Source: a bacterium
GTDB taxonomy: Bacteria; UBA9089; CG2-30-40-21; SBAY01
DNA length: 6,395 nucleotides
Direction of reading: 5' to 3'
NCBI GenBank assembly: GCA_030018635.1
Contig: JASEHU010000126.1
Span: 1 to 6,395 of the forward strand
How positions within the stretch are numbered: position 1 is the stretch's first letter; each line of letters starts with the position of its first letter. Both the position numbers and the translations under genes were made by a program. The notes under the pieces were generated by a model. That model did no database searches. It had not been told where the DNA came from and was given only the letters and a program-made list of their open reading frames with translations. This document shows, piece by piece, positions 1-5,745 of this stretch.

Positions 1-91
1 TTAAAATGCTAAATTTGCAATAACGAGGCAAGCCTCTTAAAATGAATTTATCCCCTTATCTTACACAAGTTAGTTATTTTCAGACACCACC

Positions 92-147
92 CAGCCTTCA
101 GCCTATTTACCTAACCTGATTCCCTCCTACCGTCAGCCTTCAGCCTT
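92..147. repeat. Two pairs of tandem heptamers CAGCCTT
   Basis: CAGCCTT-CAGCCTA (92-105) and CAGCCTT-CAGCCTT (134-147) are separated by 28 bp of related pyrimidine-rich words (CCTA, CCTC, TACC). They lie just past the stop codon of the ATPase gene. The rest of 1-159 holds no gene: only a repeated TTAAAATG (1-8, 37-44) and a weak GAGG-CAAG-CCTC hairpin (25-36). Confidence 0.75.
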
Positions 148-159
148 CTTACCTTTAGC

Positions 160-1848
160 CTAATCCATCAGACAAAATTTAAACTCCTCCACAGACAACA
201 AGGTCATATTGCCTAACATATTACTTAAACTGACTATTTCAGGAACTAAAAGGTGGGATTTTTTCAGGGTTTCTTCTTCCTTCAAAACCATTCTCGGCGT
301 ATCGTTAAGTATAATTTCCCCTTTATCTAAGACAACAATCCTCTGGGCATATTCTGCCACAGTCCACATCGAATGCGTAACAATAATAATCGTATGCCCC
401 CGGTTATTTAATTCTACTAACAGATTCATAATACTTATGATTTCATGGTAATCTAATCCTGTGGTCGGTTCATCTAAGATTAAAACCTTTGGGTTACAGG
501 CAAGGACTGAGGCAACAGCCAATTTTTGTTTTTCACCTTTGGTTAGAGCAAATGGGTCCTCATTTCCATAGACATTTAATTGGACAGCACCTAAGGCGGC
601 ATATACCTCTTTTGAAACCTCGTTTTCTGCTACTCCAAGGTTACGAAGTCCAAAGGCAACCTCATCAAAAACGGTCTCGGCAAATATCTGACAATCAGGA
701 TTCTGGAAGACAAACCCTACTTCTTTTGCCAGATCCGATACCTTTCTTCGTCGGGTATTTATCCCGGAAATAAGAATATTGCCTTTGGTAGGTTTGAGAA
801 GGCCATTGAAATGTTTAATCAGTGTGGTTTTCCCGGAGCCATTTTGCCCTAAGATAGCCACAAACTCTCCTTGTCTGATGACCAGATCTATCCCGTTTAA
901 AACCTTATTCCCATCAGGATAGAAATATTCCAAATCCGCAATCTCAATCACCGGCTCCTGGTATTTTTCCATTCGTTTAGCATCCTGCCATTTGAGGATA
1001 TTGTATCTTCCTTCCGGGATTTGCCAATCTTCCTGAATAAATATTTGGTAAGCCTCCTGATAGGTTAGCGGCAGTTTCTTTTTAAATTGTAGTTCTTGAA
1101 ACAATCTTGGGATTTGCGGTGGTCTAATACCACACCTTTCCAAAAGTCGGACCTTGCGTAGAACCTCATCCGGTTTTCCTTCCAAAACTATCTCTCCCTG
1201 GTCCATGAGGATAATTTTATCCGCATAGCCAGCCACCTCAATCTCATGCTCGACTAAAACTAAGGTTACTCCCTCTTCCTTCAAAAGGGCACAGATGGCA
1301 AAAATCTCTGATTTTCCAAGTGGGTCTAAGTCTGTGGTAGGCTCATCCATGACCAATATTTTAGGCTTCATGGCTAAGGTAGAGGCAATAGCCAGACGCT
1401 GCTTTTCACCACCAGATAGCGTTGTCGGGTTTCTCTTTTCAAACCCAAGCAATCCTACCTTAAACAATGATTCTTTTATTCTATTGATTATTTCATCCCT
1501 GGCGACACCGAAGTTTTCCAGACCAAAGGCACATTCCAATTCGATATTAGTCGAGAATAGTTGAGATTCAAAGTCCTGGAAGACCATGCCTATATCTTTT
1601 GCCAACTCCCAGACCTCTTTTTCAAAGGTCAGTTCGTTAAAAACCTTCACCTCACCATAAAGTCTGCCGTTATAAAATTTTGGGATTAAGGCATTTAATA
1701 GTCGACAAAGGGAAGACTTGCCCGCACCACTTTTGCCCATAAGGACAACCAATTCTCCATGATGAACATCAAGATTCATTCTGTTTAAGGCATTGTAATG
1801 CATATTCTGATATGCAAATGAAACATCTTTTACCTCAATAACATTCAT
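160..1848 (-). CDS. Tandem (double-NBD) ECF transporter ATPase, EcfA1-EcfA2-type fusion
   Basis: This 562-residue protein contains two complete ABC ATPase domains in one chain. It should drive an energy-coupling-factor importer (vitamins, or Ni/Co-type metals) at the inner face of the membrane, paired with EcfT and S subunits that are not in this window. Domain 1 (about 1-235) has Walker A GKSGAGKS (38-45), Q-loop Q91, signature LSGGE (144-148), Walker B ending MDEP (D168, E169) and H-loop H201. Domain 2 (about 298-530) has Walker A GQNGSGKT (334-341), Q382, Walker B LDEP (D459, E460) and H492, but its signature reads LTKGE (435-439) instead of LSGGQ. Both catalytic glutamates are kept. The linker at about 236-297 is charged, and no membrane segments are seen. 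The ATG start is supported by an AGGAAG site 6 nt upstream. The gene lies 147 bp downstream of the glycosyltransferase on the same strand and may be co-transcribed with it. The family is clear; the substrate cannot be told. Confidence 0.93.
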   Translation of the reverse strand: MNVIEVKDVSFAYQNMHYNALNRMNLDVHHGELVVLMGKSGAGKSSLCRLLNALIPKFYNGRLYGEVKVFNELTFEKEVWELAKDIGMVFQDFESQLFSTNIELECAFGLENFGVARDEIINRIKESLFKVGLLGFEKRNPTTLSGGEKQRLAIASTLAMKPKILVMDEPTTDLDPLGKSEIFAICALLKEEGVTLVLVEHEIEVAGYADKIILMDQGEIVLEGKPDEVLRKVRLLERCGIRPPQIPRLFQELQFKKKLPLTYQEAYQIFIQEDWQIPEGRYNILKWQDAKRMEKYQEPVIEIADLEYFYPDGNKVLNGIDLVIRQGEFVAILGQNGSGKTTLIKHFNGLLKPTKGNILISGINTRRRKVSDLAKEVGFVFQNPDCQIFAETVFDEVAFGLRNLGVAENEVSKEVYAALGAVQLNVYGNEDPFALTKGEKQKLAVASVLACNPKVLILDEPTTGLDYHEIISIMNLLVELNNRGHTIIIVTHSMWTVAEYAQRIVVLDKGEIILNDTPRMVLKEEETLKKSHLLVPEIVSLSNMLGNMTLLSVEEFKFCLMD

Positions 1849-1854
1849 TTTACT

Positions 1855-1860
1855 CTTCCT
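1855..1860 (-). promoter_or_regulatory. Ribosome binding site of the ECF ATPase gene
   Basis: On the minus strand AGGAAG lies 6 nt before the ATG at 1848, a normal Shine-Dalgarno spacing that supports this start. Its AGG overlaps the end of the CCTAAATTTAGG palindrome at 1858-1869. Confidence 0.7.
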
Positions 1861-1869
1861 AAATTTAGG
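1858..1869. repeat. 12 bp perfect palindrome CCTAAATTTAGG over the ATPase ribosome binding site
   Basis: The palindrome is perfect and shares 3 nt with the Shine-Dalgarno sequence of the downstream ATPase gene. In the mRNA it could form a 4 bp stem (CCUA/UAGG) around an AAUU loop that would hide the AGG. As DNA it could be a small operator. The sequence alone does not show which, and a 12 bp AT-rich palindrome can arise by chance. Confidence 0.4.
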
Positions 1870-1897
1870 TTATAGGCAATAGCCTATTACCTATAAC
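1869..1897. repeat. Inverted repeat (GTTATAGG...CCTATAAC) upstream of the ATPase gene
   Basis: GTTATAGG at 1869-1876 is matched exactly by CCTATAAC at 1890-1897. Inside it a second pairing, TAGGC-AATA-GCCTA (1873/4-1886), competes with the outer stem. It abuts the palindrome at 1858-1869 and sits in the leader between the glycosyltransferase and the ATPase gene. It could be an RNA hairpin or part of the same simple-word repeat family as the neighbouring hexamer array. Confidence 0.5.
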
Positions 1898-1904
1898 TCT
1901 GATT

Positions 1905-1990
1905 GATAGGTAAAGGTAGAGGTAAAGGTAAAGGTAAAGAGAAATGATACTTTACCTTTACCTTTACCTCTACCTTTACCTCTACCTATC
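1905..1990. repeat. Long inverted repeat built of hexamer tandem units (GGTAAA/GGTAGA)
   Basis: The left arm (1905-1939) is GATA followed by five GG(T)-hexamers and a G. The right arm (1950-1990) is its reverse complement with one extra TCTACC unit, so the arms are 35 and 41 nt around a 10 nt loop (AGAAATGATA). From the loop outward the variant order is the same on both arms (three AAA units, one AGA, one AAA), then the right arm carries an extra AGA unit and both end in GATA/TATC. The array ends 5 bp past the glycosyltransferase stop codon. No T-tract follows on either strand, so it is not a standard intrinsic terminator. It could form a very stable mRNA hairpin between the two minus-strand genes. 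Confidence 0.9.
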
Positions 1991-1995
1991 ACCTA

Positions 1996-2913
1996 TCATT
2001 CAATAACCTCATCAATTATATAATAGGGGCGTCCCTGAATTTGGAGATAGATTTTTGCCACATATTTACTCAGGAAGGCAAGTCCGTATAACTGTATTCC
2101 AAAAGTGATAGATAAAAAGGCGAGCATGACCATATTACTTATTCCTGAAATGTAGGATTGGATTAACCAGAGAATGCCCAATATAATAGCTAATGAACCC
2201 ATAAATATACCAATAGAGCTTAAAAAACGAATTGGAAGGACTGAGAAACTTGTAATGAGTTCAAAATCTGTTTTCAGCAGGTCAAAAACCGTTTTTGTGG
2301 AGCTATGGGTTTTGTTCATATCAATGATAATTTCACTTGTTTTAAGCCCAAGCCAGCTGACTAATGCCCTGATAAATGGACTCCTTTCCCGACATTGAAG
2401 AATCATCTTAACCGCCCCTCTTTTATAAGCCATAAGTAAACAATCATAATCCTGGATAGTTATGCCGGTGAGTTTAGAGACAAACCAGTTGATTATACGA
2501 ATTACAGGTTGATAAATAATACTTACATGATGTATTCCTGTTGAGCCAATGACGACATCATAACCTTTATCTAATTCGGCTAACAGATGAGGGATTTCCT
2601 CAGGTGGGCTTTTAAGACTACCTTCGATACTTACTACTACCTTTCCTTTTGCCTGGTTAAATCCGGCAGTTACGGCTAATGGTTGACCAAAATTACGGAT
2701 AAACCGAACAATCTTTATTTTCTCATCCCTGAGTTTCAGGTCTTTAATTAAGGCATAAGTCCTGTCTGTACTTCCATCATCAACAAAAATAATCTCATAA
2801 GGCTTATCTAATTGAGCTAACGCCTTTGATAGCCGAAAGTACAATTCTACCACATGAGCCTCTTCATTATGTATCGGGCTGATAACCGAAAGATAGATTT
2901 CGTTTTCTTCCAT
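1996..2913 (-). CDS. GT2-family glycosyltransferase, ArnC/GtrB (polyprenyl-phosphate sugar transferase)-like, with altered active site
   Basis: This 305-residue protein has an N-terminal GT-A domain (about 1-215) and two C-terminal membrane helices (about 229-252 and 261-284), the layout of enzymes that move a sugar from a nucleotide donor to undecaprenyl phosphate at the inner membrane. Family marks are PIHNEE (13-18), VDDGSTD (44-50), RNFGQ (73-77), PPEEIP (103-108), CRERSPFI (174-181) and GRPYYI (294-299). ArnC is the closest relative I can recall, including its DYGCMLRAYRR region, here DYDCLLMAYKR (155-165). The usual DADLQ metal-binding motif is EGSLK (97-101), and an Arg after the strand near 125 and the R..G.SKY motif near 200-208 are also missing. 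It may therefore be inactive or act differently. ATG 2913 is the first possible start, because an in-frame TGA lies two codons upstream. No Shine-Dalgarno site is seen. It is divergent from the lipoprotein gene. Confidence 0.85.
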   Translation of the reverse strand: MEENEIYLSVISPIHNEEAHVVELYFRLSKALAQLDKPYEIIFVDDGSTDRTYALIKDLKLRDEKIKIVRFIRNFGQPLAVTAGFNQAKGKVVVSIEGSLKSPPEEIPHLLAELDKGYDVVIGSTGIHHVSIIYQPVIRIINWFVSKLTGITIQDYDCLLMAYKRGAVKMILQCRERSPFIRALVSWLGLKTSEIIIDMNKTHSSTKTVFDLLKTDFELITSFSVLPIRFLSSIGIFMGSLAIILGILWLIQSYISGISNMVMLAFLSITFGIQLYGLAFLSKYVAKIYLQIQGRPYYIIDEVIE

Positions 2914-2923
2914 GATTCATTAT

Positions 2924-2952
2924 ATTATATCATCATTTATAAAAAGAGTCAA
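2924..2952 (-). promoter_or_regulatory. Sigma70-type promoter of the glycosyltransferase gene
   Basis: On the minus strand TTGACT (2947-2952) and TATAAT (2924-2929) are separated by 17 bp, and a TGA just before the -10 box makes it an extended -10. The -10 box ends only 10 nt before the ATG at 2913, so transcription starting about 7 nt downstream would leave a leader of roughly 3-4 nt. An overlapping second TATAAT (2919-2924) lies at a poor distance from the -35 box. Confidence 0.75.
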
Positions 2953-2964
2953 ATACTTTTGTCA

Positions 2965-2975
2965 TTTAGTTTAAA
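2965..2975. promoter_or_regulatory. Operator-like inverted repeat TTTA-GTT-TAAA (copy 1)
   Basis: It lies between the two divergent -35 boxes. With the preceding CA it forms CATTTAGTT (2963-2971), which recurs 22 bp downstream at 2985-2993 inside the lipoprotein promoter. A 22 bp step, about two helical turns, suits binding of two regulator dimers on one DNA face. The region is AT-rich, so chance similarity is possible. Confidence 0.35.
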
Positions 2976-2980
2976 ATTCC

Positions 2981-3010
2981 TTGACATTTAGTTCTAAAGT
3001 CTGATATAAT
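2981..3010 (+). promoter_or_regulatory. Consensus sigma70-type promoter of the lipoprotein gene (leaderless start predicted)
   Basis: TTGACA (2981-2986) and TATAAT (3005-3010) are both perfect consensus boxes, 18 bp apart, with TGA before the -10 (extended -10). The -10 box ends 6 nt before the ATG at 3017, so the usual start site, about 7 nt downstream, falls on the A of the start codon. There is no Shine-Dalgarno sequence in the 6 nt between. Confidence 0.85.
2987..2998. promoter_or_regulatory. Operator-like inverted repeat TTTAG-TT-CTAAA (copy 2) in the promoter spacer
   Basis: This is a perfect 5+5 inverted repeat lying between the -35 and -10 boxes of the lipoprotein promoter, where a bound protein would block RNA polymerase. 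It pairs with the similar site at 2965-2975. No candidate regulator is encoded in this window. Confidence 0.4.
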
Positions 3011-3016
3011 TTTCCT

Positions 3017-5518
3017 ATGAAGATAAAAAGAATAATTTGTTTCTATTTTCTTATACTAATTGTAGGATGCGGTAACTATGAAAAAAATCAAGTTATCTCT
3101 ACAAAAGAACCCGTTATTATTCTTAAAGAAGAGGAGATTTTAGAATCTCGGGAAAATGCCTTTTCTTTATGCCTGCCGGGAGCCACTAATATCAATGAAA
3201 TAGATTCAGGTCAATGGAACAATTATTTTGTTATTATGTGGTCAGACCCACAAGACAATGAGACATATTTTCATAACCTTCGTAAAATGGGTGTAAATGC
3301 CGGGATGCTTTACCATGGCAACACACCAGAGGTTTTTGTTAAACATAAATTCCCATTTTATATGGAGAATATTACCAGAGGGCTTTATATTAAAAATACA
3401 CCCTGCTGGCAAGAGGCTCATGAGAAATATAATAAATCTCGGAAGACCATGTCCCGAGACACTAAGTTTTTCATTCGTACCCCATGCCTTAATAATCCCG
3501 TCTACAGACAAGAACAAAAGGCGTTAATGAAAAAATTGCTTATCCCTTGCCTGGCTTATAAACCTATTGCTTATGATATTCGAGATGAGCCATCAGTAAC
3601 TACCTTTGCTAATCCATTTGATTTCTGTCTTTGCCCTATCTGTAATCATAAATTTAGAGAATGGTTGAAAAAACACTATTCTACTTTAGACAAACTCAAT
3701 AGTGAGTGGGAAACCTCTTTTAAAAACTGGGATGATGTTCTACCATTAACTACAGATGAAATTAAAACACGGGAATATCCTCAACTTGATACGGCCAATT
3801 TCTCACCCTGGGCAGACCACCGTTCATTTATGGATGATACATTTAAAGAAGTAGTAGGAGAGTTTCACGATTTTGTAAAGTCTTTGGATAATAAGGCTTT
3901 TTGCGGTATAGAAGGTACTCAAATGCCACATGCCTTTGGCGGCTATGATTATTGGAAATTACTCCAATCCGTTACATGGTTAGAACCTTACGATATTCGT
4001 TCTTCACGGGAACTGGTGCGGTCTTTTGCCCCCAATATTCCTGTGGTATCCACTGTTTTTGAACGGGATAAATTAAAATTAAGTCAGCGTCTCTGGTATC
4101 TGGTACTTCATGGTGATAGAGGACTAATCATCTGGCCTTATGATGAGGGAATGAATAATATGATTATTAATCAAGATTTTTCTTTAACTGACATTGGAGT
4201 TTCAATGAAGGATGTCTTGTGGCAGTTACGCAGTGGTATACCTGAATTATTGATGACCGCAAAACGCCAGCATCATCCTATTGCCATTCATTACTCTCAG
4301 GCATCGATTCAGGCTGATTGGATGTTTGAAACTAAGAAAGATGAGGGGACATGGATTAGACGATTCAGCTCTTATGAGGCTGAACATAATGAAATGGCAC
4401 GGGATAGAGAGGCATTAACTAAACTTATTGAAGATGCAGGGTTTCAGTATAATTTTGTCTCTTATGAACAGATTGAAAAAGGACAACTAAGGGAATACAA
4501 AATATTGTTTTTGCCCCGCTCTACGGCTATATCTAATAAAGAGGCAGAGGAAATTCAACAGTTTGTAGAGAAAGGAGGCATTGTCGTCGCCGATATTTTA
4601 ACTGGTAGGATGAATGAGCATTGTAAAATGCGAAAAAATGGGGTATTAGATGACCTTTTTGGACTTAATCAAGGAGACTTTATCTTTCCTGAATATCCAG
4701 AAGGAATTACCCTTATTACCCCTGCGAATAAACGACTTAAAATGAAAACATTTTTTGAAAAAAATCTGAAAGTAACCACAGGTTCTCAAAAAGGTAAAAT
4801 AAACAAGGACTTACCTGCATTTATAACTAAAACTACCGGCCAGGGTAAAACATGGTATCTTAATTTTGACTTGGTGTGTTATGAATGGCTTCGGCTAAAA
4901 AAAGACGGTCTTATTTTAAGAGATACTATCACCGAAATCCTTCAAGAGGCGGCCATAAATCCAGATGTTTTGATAACCGCTGATTCTACCAGACCCATAG
5001 AAACAGTCATTTATCGAAATGAACTTATCGATTATGTTGGTGTTCAACATAATCCTTATTTCCTAATCTCACCCGAACTTAAAGACCTTGCCCCTAAAAT
5101 AGATACAGACATGAAGATAAAGATAAAATTTCCTTATCAGGCTTATATTTACGAGGTTATTTCCGGCAGATATATAGGTGCTACCGATGAAACTTCTACT
5201 TGCTTAAGTCCCTGGCAACCATGTTTATATGCACTCCTGCCTTATAAAGTAGAGGGGCTTGAAGTAGAGATAATCCATAAAAATAAAGAGGTAGAAGCAA
5301 AACTTAGGATAAAGGCTGATGCCCTTAGAATAGGCACTCATGTCGTTCATATAGAGGTTTATGATGAAGCTGGAAATCCTTTATATGAGAATTTTAGAAA
5401 TTTATATCTAAAAGATGGTCAAGGATGTATTAAACTGACTGAATTAAAGAAAGATTATCTCCTTAAATTTAAAGATGTTACCAGCGGTAAAACTACTATG
5501 GTAAAGTTTCGGGAGTAG
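3017..5518 (+). CDS. Lipoprotein with GH42-like (beta-galactosidase-type) glycoside hydrolase fold
   Basis: This 833-residue protein begins with a lipoprotein signal (KIKR, a hydrophobic stretch, then lipobox IVGC with Cys18 as the lipidated residue), so it should be membrane-anchored outside the cytoplasm. The region from about 65 to 420 resembles the GH42 TIM barrel: DEPS (190-193), then CLCPIC (204-209) and FREWLKKHYSTLDKLNSEW (213-231), and later GTQ (300-302) and GYDYWKL (309-315). E191 is the likely acid/base. E349 (VFE, at the end of a strand) is the best guess for the nucleophile. C157, C204, C206 and C209 match the spacing of the GH42 zinc site. The region from about 420 to 650 looks like the flavodoxin-like trimerisation domain (REYKILFLPRS 492-501; FVEKGGIVV 516-524). 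The C-terminal part (about 650-833) appears beta-rich. An in-frame TGA at 3002 makes ATG 3017 the first possible start. The substrate is unknown, and activity is inferred from the fold. Confidence 0.8.
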   Translation: MKIKRIICFYFLILIVGCGNYEKNQVISTKEPVIILKEEEILESRENAFSLCLPGATNINEIDSGQWNNYFVIMWSDPQDNETYFHNLRKMGVNAGMLYHGNTPEVFVKHKFPFYMENITRGLYIKNTPCWQEAHEKYNKSRKTMSRDTKFFIRTPCLNNPVYRQEQKALMKKLLIPCLAYKPIAYDIRDEPSVTTFANPFDFCLCPICNHKFREWLKKHYSTLDKLNSEWETSFKNWDDVLPLTTDEIKTREYPQLDTANFSPWADHRSFMDDTFKEVVGEFHDFVKSLDNKAFCGIEGTQMPHAFGGYDYWKLLQSVTWLEPYDIRSSRELVRSFAPNIPVVSTVFERDKLKLSQRLWYLVLHGDRGLIIWPYDEGMNNMIINQDFSLTDIGVSMKDVLWQLRSGIPELLMTAKRQHHPIAIHYSQASIQADWMFETKKDEGTWIRRFSSYEAEHNEMARDREALTKLIEDAGFQYNFVSYEQIEKGQLREYKILFLPRSTAISNKEAEEIQQFVEKGGIVVADILTGRMNEHCKMRKNGVLDDLFGLNQGDFIFPEYPEGITLITPANKRLKMKTFFEKNLKVTTGSQKGKINKDLPAFITKTTGQGKTWYLNFDLVCYEWLRLKKDGLILRDTITEILQEAAINPDVLITADSTRPIETVIYRNELIDYVGVQHNPYFLISPELKDLAPKIDTDMKIKIKFPYQAYIYEVISGRYIGATDETSTCLSPWQPCLYALLPYKVEGLEVEIIHKNKEVEAKLRIKADALRIGTHVVHIEVYDEAGNPLYENFRNLYLKDGQGCIKLTELKKDYLLKFKDVTSGKTTMVKFRE

Positions 5519-5536
5519 GGATTTGAAAACCAGATA

Positions 5537-5598
5537 CCGTGGGGGACGGAAGCCCGAACTTGTTCGGGGGAGATGTCCTCAAACTCGTTGAGACTTCC
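5537..5598 (+). other. Possible structured RNA: three-way junction downstream of the lipoprotein gene
   Basis: Three stems nest here. GGAAG (5548-5552) pairs with CTTCC (5594-5598) and encloses two hairpins: CCCGAA-CTTG-TTCGGG (5553-5568) and CTCAA-ACTCG-TTGAG (5578-5592). A short CCGT-GGGGG-ACGG hairpin (5537-5549) overlaps the outer stem and would compete with it. It lies in the 3' untranslated region of the lipoprotein gene, before the terminator. It may be a 3' UTR element or a remnant of a dispersed palindromic repeat. I do not recognise a known RNA family. Confidence 0.45.
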
Positions 5599-5633
5599 AA
5601 CATCAATTCTTGTGGTTACTTTCCACCGTTCAC

Positions 5634-5661
5634 TGAGCGGTTACCGTAACGCTCACTTTTT
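5634..5661 (+). terminator. Likely intrinsic terminator of the lipoprotein gene
   Basis: TGAGC (5634-5638) pairs with GCTCA (5651-5655) and GTTA (5640-5643) with TAAC (5647-5650), with one bulged G at 5639 and loop CCG. The nine base pairs are followed by C and five T residues (5657-5661). It lies about 115 bp after the lipoprotein stop codon and directly before the purE promoter, so it would separate the two transcription units. The T-tract is short, so it may be of medium strength. Confidence 0.6.
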
Positions 5662-5663
5662 AA

Positions 5664-5692
5664 TTGACTTAATTTTTATTATAGGGTATAAT
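5664..5692 (+). promoter_or_regulatory. Sigma70-type promoter of purE
   Basis: TTGACT (5664-5669) and TATAAT (5687-5692) are 17 bp apart. Transcription should begin near 5699, giving a leader of about 47 nt before the ATG at 5746. No PurR-type operator or riboswitch is evident in this short leader. Confidence 0.8.
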
Positions 5693-5733
5693 TTTAACAC
5701 TCGTAATTAAAAGAGAATAAACTTAAGAAAAAC

Positions 5734-5739
5734 AGGAGG
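5734..5739 (+). promoter_or_regulatory. Strong ribosome binding site of purE (sets the ATG 5746 start)
   Basis: A perfect AGGAGG ends 6 nt before the ATG at 5746. The in-frame TTG at 5740 touches the site directly and cannot be the start. This site also shows that the host uses Shine-Dalgarno initiation, in contrast with the two leaderless-looking genes upstream. Confidence 0.9.
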
Positions 5740-5745
5740 TTGAAA

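Noticed and set aside
25..36. GAGG-CAAG-CCTC hairpin as terminator of the ATPase gene
   Set aside because: The stem is only 4-5 bp, lies over 120 bp past the stop codon, and has no T-run on the minus strand.
92..147. Tandem heptamers as a CRISPR array
   Set aside because: Units are 7 bp with no spacers of regular length, and no cas genes are near.
209..773. Plus-strand open frames opposite the ATPase gene
   Set aside because: They are antisense to a protein with intact ABC motifs, and their translations resemble no family I know.
1905..1990. The long inverted repeat as an intrinsic terminator
   Set aside because: No T-tract follows the stem on either strand, and the arms are tandem repeats rather than a GC-rich terminator stem.
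3242..3517. Open frames inside the lipoprotein gene, on both strands
   Set aside because: They lie wholly within a well-supported gene in other frames and lack recognisable motifs or ribosome binding sites.
5519..5660. The palindromic patch as the end of an insertion sequence
   Set aside because: No transposase, target duplication or matching second end is visible in the window.
5740..5745. TTG at 5740 as the purE start, two codons upstream of the ATG
   Set aside because: It directly touches the AGGAGG site (5734-5739), leaving no spacing, while ATG 5746 has an ideal 6 nt gap.
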